The notes under the pieces are model-generated. The model saw nothing but the letters and a program-made list of their open reading frames with translations, was not told the origin of the DNA and did no database searches. A program made the position numbers and the translations under genes. This document shows positions 10,538 through 19,007 of a stretch of 64,000 nt of DNA, in pieces. Source of the stretch: Oryzobacter faecalis (GTDB lineage Bacteria > Actinomycetota > Actinomycetes > Actinomycetales > Dermatophilaceae); the NCBI RefSeq assembly GCF_046764005.1, contig NZ_JBKOFW010000002.1, positions 186,001-250,000 of the forward strand, given 5' to 3'. Position 1 is the first letter of the stretch. The number at the start of each line of letters is the position of its first letter.

Positions 10538-13318
10538 ATGACGCTCACCGACCGCCTCACCGGCGCCGACGCCGCCGACGCGGACGGCGCCTTCGACGTC
10601 TTCCTCGACTGGGCCGGCGAGCGCGGCTTCTCGCTGTACCCCGCGCAGGAGGAGGCCGTCCTCGCCCTCGCCGGCGGGGCGCACGTCGTCCTCGCCACCC
10701 CCACCGGCTCGGGCAAGTCGCTCGTCGCCGTCGCCGCGCACGCGCAGGCGATGGCCGAGGGCCGCCGCTCCTGGTACACCGCGCCCATCAAGGCGCTCGT
10801 CAGCGAGAAGTTCTTCGCCCTCGTCGAGATCTTCGGAGCCGGCAACGTCGGCATGCTCACGGGCGACGCGGCCGTCAACGCGGAGGCGCCGATCATCTGC
10901 GCGACCGCCGAGGTCCTCGCCAACCACGCCCTGCGCGACCGCGAGCTCGCCGACGTCGGGCTCGTCGTCATGGACGAGTTCCACTTCTACACCGAGCCCG
11001 ACCGGGGCTGGGCCTGGCAGGTCCCGCTGCTCCTGCTCCCGGAGACGCAGTTCCTCCTCATGTCGGCCACTCTCGGCGACACGACGGTCTTCGGGGAGGA
11101 CCTGACCCGCCGTTCCGGCCGCGAGACCGTGGCGGTCACCGGCGCGGAACGGCCTGTGCCGCTGGAGTTCTCGTGGGTCCTCACCCCGGTGCACGACACC
11201 CTCGAGCTGCTCCTGCGTGACGGCAGGGCACCCGTCTACGTCGTCTCGTTCACCCAGGCCGCGGCCGTGGAGCAGGCCCAGTCGCTGATGTCCGTCGAGG
11301 TCGTCTCGTCCGACCGGAAGGCCGCCCTCAAGGAGGCCGTCGGGGGGTTCCGGTTCGGCAAGGGGTTCGGCGCCACCCTGCGCCGGCTCGTGCTCCACGG
11401 CATCGGTGTCCACCACGCCGGGATGCTGCCGAAGTACCGGCGACTCGTCGAGACGCTCGCCCAGGCCGGGCTGCTCGCCGTCATCTGCGGCACGGACACC
11501 CTCGGGGTCGGCATCAACGTGCCGATCCGCACCGTCCTCCTCACCTCGCTCACCAAGTACGACGGGAGGCGTCAGCGCGTCCTGCGGGCCCGGGAGTTCC
11601 ACCAGATCTCCGGTCGCGCCGGCCGGGCCGGCTTCGACACCGTCGGCTACGTGGTCGTCCAGGCGCCGGAGCACGTCATCGAGAACGAGAAGGCCCTCGC
11701 CAAGGCCGGGGACGACCCCAAGAAGCGGCGAAAGGTGGTGCGCCGCAAGCCTCCCGAGGGTGTCCTGTCGTACACCGAGGCCACCTACGAGCGGCTGGTC
11801 GCGGCACCGCCGGAGCCGCTGCAGAGCCGGATGGTCGTCAACCACGCGATGGTGCTCAACGTCCTCGACCAGTGGGAGGGGCAGCAGGCGGCCCTGCACA
11901 CCCTCCTCCTCGACAACCACGAGGAGGAGACCCGACGCGACGCGCTCGTCGAGCGGGCGGTGCAGGTGCTCGGGTCGCTGCTGCGGGCCGAGGTCGTCGA
12001 GCCCGACGACGGGTCGACCCTGGAGGAGTGGCTGCCCGCACCCACGGACGGCACGGGCTCCGGAGCCGGCGAGGCCGGGGCGCCCGGCGCGAAGGGCGAG
12101 GGAACCGAGGAGGCCGATGCGCCGGCGGCCGGGCTGGGTGCCCTCGGACAGCTGCTTGCCGAGGCAGGCATCGCCTCGGCGGATCCCGTTGCGGCGGAGG
12201 GCGGCTCGGATGCGACCACGGACGGACAGGCGCCCTCGGAGGACCGCGAGCAGGGCGCGCTCGAACGGTTCCTCCGCGCGGAGGGCCGACGCCACGCGGA
12301 GGGTCCGTTCCAGGTGGCCCTCGACCTCCACGACGGGTTCGCCCTCAACCAGCCCCTGTCGGCGTTCGCCCTCGCGGCCCTCGAGCTGCTCGACCCCGAG
12401 GCGCCCGGATACGCCCTCGACGTGGTCAGTGTCATCGAGGCGACCCTCGACGACCCCCGCCCCGTCCTCATGGCGCAGCGGTTCGAGGCGCGCGGCGAGG
12501 CGGTCGGGGCGATGAAGGCCGACGGGCTCGACTACGAGGAGCGCATGGACGCGCTCGAGGACGTGTCGTGGCCGCGCCCCCTGGCCGAGGAGCTCGAGGG
12601 TGCGCTGCGCGTCTACCGGCAGTCACACCCGTGGGTCGACCCCAGCGGGCTGTCCCCGAAGTCGGTCGTGCGCGAGATGTACGAGCGGGCGATGACGTTC
12701 GGGGAGTTCGTGGCCCACCACAAGCTCGCGCGGGCCGAGGGCGTCGTCCTGCGGTACCTCACCGACGCCTACCGCGCCCTGCGCTCCACCGTCCCCACCT
12801 CGGCGCGCACCGAGGAGGTCGACGACGTCGTCGAGTGGCTCGGCGAGGTCGTGCGGCACACCGACTCCAGCCTCCTCGACGAGTGGGAGGCACTCGCCAA
12901 CCCGACCGAGGTCGTGGGCCCCGACGTGCGCCCGTCCTCGGAGGGACGTGCCCTCACGGCGAACCCGCGCGCCCTACGGGTCATGGTGCGCCAGAGCATG
13001 TTCCGCCGCGTCGAGCTCCTCGCCCTCGGCCGGGTCGGTGCTCTGGCCGCCCTCGACGGTGGCCTCACCGAGGAGGAGTGGGAGGAAGCCCGCTCGTCCT
13101 ACCTCGCCGAGTACGACGACCTCGGAACCGGCCCCGCGGCCCGCGGGCCGGCGCTGTTCCGGGTCACCGAGGAGGACGACCGCTGGCTCGTCGAGCAGAT
13201 CATCGACGACCCGGAGGGCGACCGCGACTGGCGGATCACCGCGGAGCTCGACCTGGCCGCCACCGACGAGGCCGGCGAGGTCGTCCTCGTCGTCACCGGT
13301 CTCGGCCCCGCGACGTGA
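10538..13318 (+). CDS. DEAD/DEAH-box helicase with C-terminal DUF3516 domain
   Basis: A 926-aa superfamily 2 helicase of the actinobacterial DUF3516 group, related to Ski2/Mtr4-like RNA helicases. Motifs: Q-like region YPAQEEAVLAL near 36, Walker A TPTGSGKS near 55, motif Ia TAPIKALVSEK near 84, motif II as DEFH near 147, motif III MSATLGDT near 174, and motif VI QISGRAGRAGFD near 360. A low-complexity Ala/Glu/Gly-rich stretch (about 505-575) separates the motor from the DUF3516 domain, which begins near LDLHDGF (about 593) and runs to the end. A role in RNA processing or turnover is suggested by the family but not shown here. The start lacks a good Shine-Dalgarno; GAGGAT at 10524-10529 could be a -10 for a leaderless message. 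Confidence 0.88.
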   Translation: MTLTDRLTGADAADADGAFDVFLDWAGERGFSLYPAQEEAVLALAGGAHVVLATPTGSGKSLVAVAAHAQAMAEGRRSWYTAPIKALVSEKFFALVEIFGAGNVGMLTGDAAVNAEAPIICATAEVLANHALRDRELADVGLVVMDEFHFYTEPDRGWAWQVPLLLLPETQFLLMSATLGDTTVFGEDLTRRSGRETVAVTGAERPVPLEFSWVLTPVHDTLELLLRDGRAPVYVVSFTQAAAVEQAQSLMSVEVVSSDRKAALKEAVGGFRFGKGFGATLRRLVLHGIGVHHAGMLPKYRRLVETLAQAGLLAVICGTDTLGVGINVPIRTVLLTSLTKYDGRRQRVLRAREFHQISGRAGRAGFDTVGYVVVQAPEHVIENEKALAKAGDDPKKRRKVVRRKPPEGVLSYTEATYERLVAAPPEPLQSRMVVNHAMVLNVLDQWEGQQAALHTLLLDNHEEETRRDALVERAVQVLGSLLRAEVVEPDDGSTLEEWLPAPTDGTGSGAGEAGAPGAKGEGTEEADAPAAGLGALGQLLAEAGIASADPVAAEGGSDATTDGQAPSEDREQGALERFLRAEGRRHAEGPFQVALDLHDGFALNQPLSAFALAALELLDPEAPGYALDVVSVIEATLDDPRPVLMAQRFEARGEAVGAMKADGLDYEERMDALEDVSWPRPLAEELEGALRVYRQSHPWVDPSGLSPKSVVREMYERAMTFGEFVAHHKLARAEGVVLRYLTDAYRALRSTVPTSARTEEVDDVVEWLGEVVRHTDSSLLDEWEALANPTEVVGPDVRPSSEGRALTANPRALRVMVRQSMFRRVELLALGRVGALAALDGGLTEEEWEEARSSYLAEYDDLGTGPAARGPALFRVTEEDDRWLVEQIIDDPEGDRDWRITAELDLAATDEAGEVVLVVTGLGPAT

Positions 13319-13340
13319 GTGGCCGGCGGCTCCTCGGCCG

Positions 13341-14261
13341 CTAGACCTTGGCCTTGCGCCAACCGGCCGCCACGGCGTCGGCCTCGCTGCAGAACCAGCG
13401 CTCGCCCTTGGCCTCGTCGATCTTCGTGACCTCGTAGTACCGCTGCCCGGGCACGTGGTAGATCTTCTCGCCGCTGCTCGAGATGTTGCCCTTGATGTCG
13501 CACGAGCCGGGAGCCGCGGGCGGCGGCGCCAGGCACCCGCTGCCCCAGATGCCCTTGCCGGCCTCCCGCGCGGCACGCTCGGCCGCCCTGTACGCCGCCT
13601 GCCCGGCGTAGGCCCGGTCGTGGGTGTACTCCTCGCCGAAGCCGCCCGCGATGAGGACGTGCGCGACCTGGCGGCCGTCGGTGAGCTGCACGTGGCGCAG
13701 CAGGCGGTCGTAGCGGTCGCGGTCGCCCTGGCTGGGGTCGCGGACCAGGCGGACCGTCCTCGACTGCACGAGGCTCTGCATCCTGCTGCTCGCCTGCTGC
13801 GCGTAGCACTCACCGGACGCCAGCTCGGGCGTGTCGATCCCGATGACCCGGACCCGTTCGGTGACACCACCCAGGCGGACCTTGATCGTGTCACCGTCGA
13901 CGACCCCCACGACGGCGACGAGCCCCGCGGAGGACGCGGCCGCGCCCTTCGTCGGCGTCGCCCGCTGCGTGGGCGTCGGCGTACGCGTGGGCGTGGCCGT
14001 GGGCGTCGGCGAGGGGGTGGGTGGCGCGGGGGACGCGGTGGGCGCGGACGTGGGGACGGTCGAGGGCGGGGGCTGCGCCACGTGCGGCGCGGTGAGGTCG
14101 GCGTCGGCACCGGACCCGTGCGAGGACCCGGCGCCGAGCACCACGGCCGACGTCAGGGCCACCCCGACGGCGGAGGTGGTGCCCCCGATGACCAGGCCCG
14201 CAGCGACGAGCGCCGTCATCCCCGACGACAGCCCGCGCCCGCCCACGACCCCACCCGACAC
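13341..14261 (-). CDS. Membrane-anchored thermonuclease (SNase-like) with C-terminal sunset-type domain
   Basis: A 306-aa protein. An N-terminal hydrophobic region (about 15-45) is probably a signal anchor or uncleaved signal. A Pro/Thr/Ser-rich linker with many TPTP repeats runs to about residue 105, followed by a staphylococcal-nuclease-like domain (about 115-235) with VDGDTIKVRLGG, IDTPEL, DRYDRLLRHV and a GEEYTHDRAY-type end. The last 55 residues (CDIKGNISSSGEKIYHVPG ... GERWFCSEADAVAAGWR) match what I know as the sunset domain often fused to such nucleases. The GTG at 14261 is preceded by GAAGGAG at 5-nt spacing, and TACAGT at 14295-14290 is a plausible -10. It probably acts outside the membrane on nucleic acid. 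Confidence 0.82.
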   Translation of the reverse strand: MSGGVVGGRGLSSGMTALVAAGLVIGGTTSAVGVALTSAVVLGAGSSHGSGADADLTAPHVAQPPPSTVPTSAPTASPAPPTPSPTPTATPTRTPTPTQRATPTKGAAASSAGLVAVVGVVDGDTIKVRLGGVTERVRVIGIDTPELASGECYAQQASSRMQSLVQSRTVRLVRDPSQGDRDRYDRLLRHVQLTDGRQVAHVLIAGGFGEEYTHDRAYAGQAAYRAAERAAREAGKGIWGSGCLAPPPAAPGSCDIKGNISSSGEKIYHVPGQRYYEVTKIDEAKGERWFCSEADAVAAGWRKAKV

Positions 14262-14471
14262 GACCACTCCTTCGCCCGACGAAGCCACGACTGTAGGGCG
14301 GCGACGGGCGGCCCCGCGGGCATTCGGGGGGACTGGCGCGAACCGGCCTCCGGCCGGCCGTCCCGCATCCCAGACCCGGCGGGAATCCTCGACGTGGCTG
14401 CGTGGTTGCCGCGTCCTGTGGCCGGGCGTGACGCCCGACCCGTCCGCCTCCCCCATCGAAAGGACCGAGTC

Positions 14472-15857
14472 GTGGCCTCCTCAGCCGCCACCGTCGGCAC
14501 CTCGGACACCCCGCCCCCGACCTCGCGCGCCCGGGCCCGTTTCCCGTTCTGGGCCCGTTTCCCGTTCTGGGCCCAGATCCTCGCCGGCCTCGTGCTCGGC
14601 GCCCTCCTCGGGTGGGCCGCGCGCACCTGGGGCCTCGACGGCCTCGCCGCGACCCTCGACATCGTCGGCAGCGCGTTCGTGAGCCTGCTCCGCACGATCG
14701 TCGTCCCGCTCGTCTTCCTCGCGATCGTCGTCAGCGTGGCCCGCCTGCGCGATGTCACGAACGCCGCCCGGCTCGCCGGCCAGACCCTCCTGTGGTTCGC
14801 CGTCACCGCCGCGATCGCGGTCGGCATCGGCATCGTCATCGGCCTCGTCACGGACCCGGGCATACGGACCAGCGTCGACCGCGCCGCCGCTGAGGCACCC
14901 GGGAGGACCGGGTCGTGGCTCGACTTCCTCCAGGGCATCGTCCCGTCGAACATCCTCGGTCTCGAGGGCAGCACCGGCGACGACGGCTCGGTGAGCCTGG
15001 GCTTCAACGTCCTGCAGATCGTCGTCGTCGCCCTGCTCATCGGGGTCGCGGTCCTGAAGACGGGCGCGAAGGCCGAGCCGTTCGTCGCCTTCTCCGAGAG
15101 CTTCCTGTCGGTCGTCCAGACGGTGCTGTGGTGGATCATCCGGCTGTCGCCGATCGGCACCCTCGGCCTCATCGGCCACGCGGTCGCGACCTACGGCTGG
15201 GACCTCGTCGCGCCGCTGGCGGTGTTCACCATCGACGTGTACGTCGGCTGCGCCATCGTGCTGTTCGGTGTCTACCCGCTCCTGCTCAGGGCCCACGGCC
15301 TCAGCCCCGTGAAGTTCTTCTCGGGCGCCTGGCCCGCCCTCCAGCTGGCGTTCGTCTCGCGCAGCTCGGTCGGCACGATGCCGGTGACCCAGTACGTGAC
15401 GACCCGCAACCTCGGGGTGCCGCGCGAGTACGCCTCGTTCGCGGTCCCGCTGGGGGCGACGACGAAGATGGACGGCTGCGCGGCCATCTACCCGGCCCTC
15501 GCCGCGATCTTCGTCGCGCAGTTCTTCGGCGTCGACCTCGGGGTCACCGACTACCTGCTCATCGCGTTCGTCTCCGTCGTCGGGTCGGCCGCCACCGCCG
15601 GCCTCACCGGCGCGGTCGTCATGCTGACCCTCACCCTGTCGACGCTCGGGCTGCCCCTCGAGGGCGTCGGCCTCCTCCTCGCCATCGACCCCGTCCTCGA
15701 CATGATGCGCACGATGACGAACGTCGCCGGCCAGGCGCTCGTGCCGACGATCGTCGCCAAGCGTGAGGGGATCCTCGACGAGACCGCCTACACCGGCGAC
15801 CGCGCCGCCGACCCGGTGAGCGCACCGGCCGACGAGCGCGAGCTCGTCCCTGCCTGA
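14472..15857 (+). CDS. Dicarboxylate/amino-acid:cation symporter (DAACS family)
   Basis: A 461-aa polytopic transporter of the GltP/DctA family, importing dicarboxylates or acidic amino acids with H+ or Na+. Typical features are a first TM after about residue 36, IVVPLVFLAIVVSVARL near residue 78, hairpin HP1 with SRSSVGTMPVTQY near 297, TM7 GATTKMDGCAAIYPA near 325 (matching the usual NMDG region with a K-MDG variant), and the HP2/TM8 region VLDMMRTMTNVAGQ near 415, with the substrate-binding Asp and Asn. The GTG at 14472 follows AAAGGA. The N-terminus carries an exact 18-bp duplication that repeats ARFPFW just before the first membrane span. Confidence 0.88.
   Translation: MASSAATVGTSDTPPPTSRARARFPFWARFPFWAQILAGLVLGALLGWAARTWGLDGLAATLDIVGSAFVSLLRTIVVPLVFLAIVVSVARLRDVTNAARLAGQTLLWFAVTAAIAVGIGIVIGLVTDPGIRTSVDRAAAEAPGRTGSWLDFLQGIVPSNILGLEGSTGDDGSVSLGFNVLQIVVVALLIGVAVLKTGAKAEPFVAFSESFLSVVQTVLWWIIRLSPIGTLGLIGHAVATYGWDLVAPLAVFTIDVYVGCAIVLFGVYPLLLRAHGLSPVKFFSGAWPALQLAFVSRSSVGTMPVTQYVTTRNLGVPREYASFAVPLGATTKMDGCAAIYPALAAIFVAQFFGVDLGVTDYLLIAFVSVVGSAATAGLTGAVVMLTLTLSTLGLPLEGVGLLLAIDPVLDMMRTMTNVAGQALVPTIVAKREGILDETAYTGDRAADPVSAPADERELVPA
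14535..14570 (+). repeat. Perfect 18-bp tandem duplication inside the symporter gene
   Basis: GCCCGTTTCCCGTTCTGG occurs twice in succession (14535-14552 and 14553-14570), followed by GCCC of a third start. The repeat is in frame and encodes ARFPFW twice, right before the first transmembrane helix. It looks like a recent slippage event. Confidence 0.9.
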
Positions 15858-15887
15858 CACGGGGCCGCCAGGTCGTCCACTGCGCAC

Positions 15888-15893
15888 TAGCGT
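15888..15893 (+). promoter_or_regulatory. -10 element TAGCGT, leaderless promoter for 15901
   Basis: TAGCGT ends 7 nt before the ATG at 15901; there is no Shine-Dalgarno in the spacer. Confidence 0.55.
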
Positions 15894-15900
15894 GAGCGGT

Positions 15901-16521
15901 ATGGCGGTGATGCGGGAGGCGAGCATCCACGACCTGCCCGGCGTCTACCGCGTGTGCCTCCTCACCGGTGCGGCGGGCACCGACGCCACCGACGCGCACG
16001 CCGACCCCGACCTCCTCGGGCACCTCTGGGCCGGGCCCTACCTCGTCCACCCGGAGGCCGTGGCGCTCGTCGTCCAGGACGCCGAGGGCGTCGCCGGGTA
16101 CTGCGTCGCGGCGCCGGACACCGCGGCCTTCGAGGAGTGGGCCGAGACGACCTGGCTGCCGCCCCTGCGCGAGCGGTACCCCGCGGGCAGCGGTGCGTCC
16201 GCTGCCGACCGGGCGGCCGTCGCGCGTCTCCACCACGCACCGAGGACGCCCGCCCACGTCCTCGCGACCCATCCCGCGCACCTGCACGTCGACCTCCTGC
16301 CGCGCCTGCAGGGGCAGGGCTGGGGCCGGCGCCTCCTCGAGGACGTCCTCGCGCGGCTGGCGGCCGCCGGGGCCCGCGGGGTCCACCTCGGCGTGGACCC
16401 CGCGAACGTCGGCGCCGTCGCGTTCTACGAGCGGCTCGGCTTCGCGCTCATGCCCGCGCCGCCCGGTGCCCAGCTGTACGGCCGCGTCCTGCGCGACGAC
16501 GAGGCGGCCCCCGGGACCTGA
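15901..16521 (+). CDS. GNAT-family N-acetyltransferase
   Basis: A 206-aa acetyl-CoA-dependent acyltransferase. The GNAT core lies in the C-terminal half: AHLHVDLLPRLQGQGWGRRLLE near residues 120-140 holds motif A with the Q/RxxGxG/A pyrophosphate loop (QGQGWG). A typical C-terminal strand-helix follows (GVDPANVGAVAFYERLGF), close to the common N..A..FYE..GF ending. Residues 60-110 form a longer insert than in minimal GNATs. Together these resemble actinobacterial relatives of O-GlcNAcase-type acetyltransferases, but the substrate cannot be read from sequence. The start is fixed by the leaderless TAGCGT element. Confidence 0.82.
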   Translation: MAVMREASIHDLPGVYRVCLLTGAAGTDATDAHADPDLLGHLWAGPYLVHPEAVALVVQDAEGVAGYCVAAPDTAAFEEWAETTWLPPLRERYPAGSGASAADRAAVARLHHAPRTPAHVLATHPAHLHVDLLPRLQGQGWGRRLLEDVLARLAAAGARGVHLGVDPANVGAVAFYERLGFALMPAPPGAQLYGRVLRDDEAAPGT

Positions 16522-16530
16522 CGCGCGCGG

Positions 16531-16572
16531 GCGATACCGGCGCGATACCGGTGTCCCGGACGGTCTGACACC
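16531..16572. repeat. Tandem 11-mers and an inverted repeat upstream of a secreted-protein gene
   Basis: GCGATACCGGC (16531-16541) is directly followed by GCGATACCGGT (16542-16552). Overlapping it, GGTGTC (16550-16555) and GACACC (16567-16572) form an inverted repeat with an 11-nt spacer. The arrangement of one helical turn per repeat suggests a regulator-binding site or a terminator of the GNAT gene. Neither is proven. Confidence 0.45.
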
Positions 16573-16580
16573 ACGTCAGC

Positions 16581-16606
16581 ACCCGCCGGCACCACCCGCC
16601 GGCACC
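16581..16606. repeat. Perfect 13-bp tandem repeat in the 5' leader
   Basis: ACCCGCCGGCACC occurs at 16581-16593 and again at 16594-16606, between the inverted repeat and the GGGAGGA ribosome-binding site of the next gene. Confidence 0.85.
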
Positions 16607-16622
16607 GACCCGGGAGGACCTC

Positions 16623-17261
16623 ATGACGACGACCCACCGCACCACCTCGATCGCCGCCGCGGCTGCCCTCGCCCTCGCCGGCCTGACCGGCGCGGCGTCC
16701 ACAGCCACCGCCGGGGGCCCGACGCCCGTGGACCCCGCCTCGGTGACCCCGAGGCTCAACCCGGCCTTCGCCCCGTGGGACTGCTGGCGGACGGGGACGG
16801 GCATCACCTGCCAGGGGGAGTCCGCGCCCACCTACGCCAACGAGCCCCTCGGGCTGTTCTGTGACGGCCTCGAGGTGTACGTGAGCGGTGGGGGTCACGA
16901 CCGGATGACGCGCTGGCACACCGCCGACGGCCTCGCGACCAGGACGGTCGTCACCATCTCCACCCCCGGCGACGTCTTCTCGCTCAGCCCGACCGGCGAG
17001 GGGCCGACCGTGACGATCAGCAGCCACTTCGTCCGCCACTACACCTACCTCGTGCCGGGCGACATCTCCCAGCGGGTGCTCACGCACACCGGTGCCAGTG
17101 ACCTCGGTCGGGCCGAGCCCGGCGAGCCGCGCCTCAAGGGAGCGGGCTTGCTCCGGTTCGCACCGGGCGAGGACTTCGAGACGGTCACCGCGGCCCACGG
17201 GACCATCGCGTCGCTGGACGGCGAGCAGATCGAGACCTGGATCTGCGACGGCCTCACCTGA
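16623..17261 (+). CDS. Secreted protein of unknown function
   Basis: A 212-aa exported protein. The N-terminus (MTTTHRTTSIAAAAALALAGLTG...) is a Sec signal peptide with a probable cleavage after an AxA-type site near residue 30. The mature part has four Cys (near 57, 66, 80 and 208) that could form disulfides, and beta-rich stretches such as TRTVVTISTPGDVFSLSP and GPTVTISSHFVRHY. I do not recognise a domain. The ATG at 16623 follows GGGAGGACCTC. The unusual repeats upstream suggest regulated expression. Downstream, 105 nt separate it from the SDR gene, which has its own promoter. Confidence 0.7.
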   Translation: MTTTHRTTSIAAAAALALAGLTGAASTATAGGPTPVDPASVTPRLNPAFAPWDCWRTGTGITCQGESAPTYANEPLGLFCDGLEVYVSGGGHDRMTRWHTADGLATRTVVTISTPGDVFSLSPTGEGPTVTISSHFVRHYTYLVPGDISQRVLTHTGASDLGRAEPGEPRLKGAGLLRFAPGEDFETVTAAHGTIASLDGEQIETWICDGLT

Positions 17262-17354
17262 GCCCGACCGCCCCCGTCGGCCCGCCGCCGGGCAGACGTT
17301 CGACAACCCTCGACGGGCCGCTGCGCCGATGCGGGCAACCGCGGTGCCGTCACG

Positions 17355-17360
17355 CAGACT
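17355..17360 (+). promoter_or_regulatory. -10-like CAGACT, possible leaderless promoter for 17367
   Basis: CAGACT ends 6 nt before the ATG at 17367, with no Shine-Dalgarno in between. The match to TAnnnT is imperfect (C at position 1). Confidence 0.4.
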
Positions 17361-17366
17361 GGGCCC

Positions 17367-18173
17367 ATGCGGCTGGCCGGTGCACACGTCCTGCTCACCG
17401 GGGCCACCGGGACCATCGGCGTCCGCCTGGCCGCCGAGCTCGCCCGGCGCGGAGCCCGCCTCACCCTCGTCGCCCGCACCAGCGCACCCCTCGTGGCGCT
17501 CGCTGGCCCGCTCGGTGCCGCCGTGGTGGCGGCCGACCTCACCGACACCGTCCGGCTGCCCGACGTCCTCCGGTCCGCCGAGGACGCCCACGGCGCCGTC
17601 GACGTCCTCCTGCACAACGCCGCCATCGAGACCGCGGGCCCCGTCGCCGAGGCGCACCCCGACGACGTCCGCGCCACCATGGCCCTCAACCTGGCCGCAC
17701 CGCTCGAGCTGACGCGGCTCACGCTCCCGACGATGCTCGCCCGGCGACGGGGCCACGTCGTGGCCGTCTCCTCACTGGCGGCCGTGGCGACCTTCCCGGG
17801 TCTGGCCCTCTACGGTGCGAGCAAGGCCGGCCTGTCGGCCGCGATGGCGGGGCTGCGCCTCGAGCTGCGCGCGACCCCCGTGCGCACGACGACCGTCGAG
17901 CTCGGACCCGTGCACTCCTCGATGATGGACCGCATCGAGGACGAGGCGCTCGCGGCCGCGTCCTTCACCCGGGCCCGCCGCCTCGGTGCCCTCCCGGTCC
18001 TCGACCCCGACGTCGTCGCGCCGGCGGTGGTCCGGGCCGTGGAGGAGGACCGCCACCGGCTCACGCTCCCGCGCCGGGTGGCTCCGCTCGCGCTGCTCAC
18101 CGAGGCACCGCGGGCGGTGGTGCGCGCCGCCCTCACCGGTGTGCGCGCCGCGCAGGTCGGCGCCGCGCGATGA
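17367..18173 (+). CDS. SDR-family oxidoreductase
   Basis: A 268-aa short-chain dehydrogenase/reductase. The Rossmann glycine motif TGATGTIG is at 11-18, the acidic/adenine-loop region ADLTD at 57-60, HNAAIETAG near 83 (the NNAG-type motif), catalytic Ser at 135/136 in AVSSLAA, and Tyr149 with Lys153 in YGASK. The cofactor loop starts with an Arg (ARTSA), favouring NADP(H). The stop overlaps the start of an E2-like acyltransferase (ATGA, 18170-18173), so the two products are probably co-expressed. Substrate unknown; lipids or other hydrophobic acyl compounds are possible given the neighbours (inference). Confidence 0.85.
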   Translation: MRLAGAHVLLTGATGTIGVRLAAELARRGARLTLVARTSAPLVALAGPLGAAVVAADLTDTVRLPDVLRSAEDAHGAVDVLLHNAAIETAGPVAEAHPDDVRATMALNLAAPLELTRLTLPTMLARRRGHVVAVSSLAAVATFPGLALYGASKAGLSAAMAGLRLELRATPVRTTTVELGPVHSSMMDRIEDEALAAASFTRARRLGALPVLDPDVVAPAVVRAVEEDRHRLTLPRRVAPLALLTEAPRAVVRAALTGVRAAQVGAAR

Positions 18174-18991
18174 CCGGCCGGACCGACCCCCGACCTGCCG
18201 ACGCCCGACCCACGGTCCGCCGCAAGATCGCCGTCGCGAGCTGGCGGGCGCCCACGGAGGGGCGCATCCACGCACGGGCCGAGGTTGACGTCTCCTGCGC
18301 CCTGGCCCACCTCGCCGACCTGCGCTCCCGCACCGGGACGCGGGTCACCCTGACCCACCTCGTCGGGGCCGCCCTCGGGAGGGCGATGCGCGCCGTGCCC
18401 GAGGCCCGCGCCCGGGTCGTGCTCGGGCGGCTCCGCCCGATCGAGGAGGTCTGCGTCTCGTTCGCCGTGGACATCGGCGACGGCCGCGACCTGGCGCCCG
18501 TGCGGGTGGCGGACGCCGACCGGCTCACCACGGTGGAGGTCGCCCGGGCGGTCGACGCGGGCGCAGCGGCCCTCCGGGCCGGGCAGGACCGCCCGTTCAG
18601 GCGCTCGAGCTCGATCCTGCGCGCGGTGCCGGTGTGGGCGATGCGGCCGGTGGTCGACGTCGCGAGCCTCGTGACCGGCGGGCTGGGACGAGGGCTGCTC
18701 GGCCAGCCCGGTCGCCCGCTCGGCACGGCGTTCGTCTCGAACGTCGGGAGCCTCGGGCTGGAGGAGGCCTACCTCGCCCCGGTGCCGTTCGCGCGGGTGC
18801 CCGTCTACCTCGCCGTCGGCGCGGTCCGCGAGCGCCCGGTGGTCGTCGACGGGGCCGTCGTGGCACGCCCGACCTGCGTCCTCGTGGCCACCGCAGACCA
18901 CCGGGTCGTCGACGGCGCGCACGCGGGGATGCTGCAGCGTGAGGTGCTCGCCCACCTCGCCGACCCCGGTGGGCTGGACGCGCCCGGCTGA
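18170..18991 (+). CDS. Stand-alone 2-oxoacid dehydrogenase E2-type acyltransferase domain protein
   Basis: A 273-aa protein with the catalytic-domain fold of dihydrolipoamide acyltransferases (CoA-dependent, chloramphenicol-acetyltransferase-like). The active-site block near the C-terminus reads TADHRVVDGAHA, matching the DHRxxDG catalytic motif. The upstream FVSNVGSLGLEEAYLAPVPF resembles the usual strand S-x-GxxG...PI. It lacks the lipoyl and E1/E3-binding domains, and no E1 or E3 genes are near, so it is not a normal pyruvate- or 2-oxoglutarate-dehydrogenase component. It overlaps the SDR gene by ATGA. An acyltransferase with another substrate is the simplest reading. Confidence 0.75.
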   Translation: MTGRTDPRPADARPTVRRKIAVASWRAPTEGRIHARAEVDVSCALAHLADLRSRTGTRVTLTHLVGAALGRAMRAVPEARARVVLGRLRPIEEVCVSFAVDIGDGRDLAPVRVADADRLTTVEVARAVDAGAAALRAGQDRPFRRSSSILRAVPVWAMRPVVDVASLVTGGLGRGLLGQPGRPLGTAFVSNVGSLGLEEAYLAPVPFARVPVYLAVGAVRERPVVVDGAVVARPTCVLVATADHRVVDGAHAGMLQREVLAHLADPGGLDAPG

Positions 18992-19007
18992 GGCCGGGCG
19001 CCCGACG

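Noticed and set aside
9731..12331. Minus-strand frame of 866 codons over the helicase
   Set aside because: Antisense shadow of the DUF3516 helicase; composition is artefactual.
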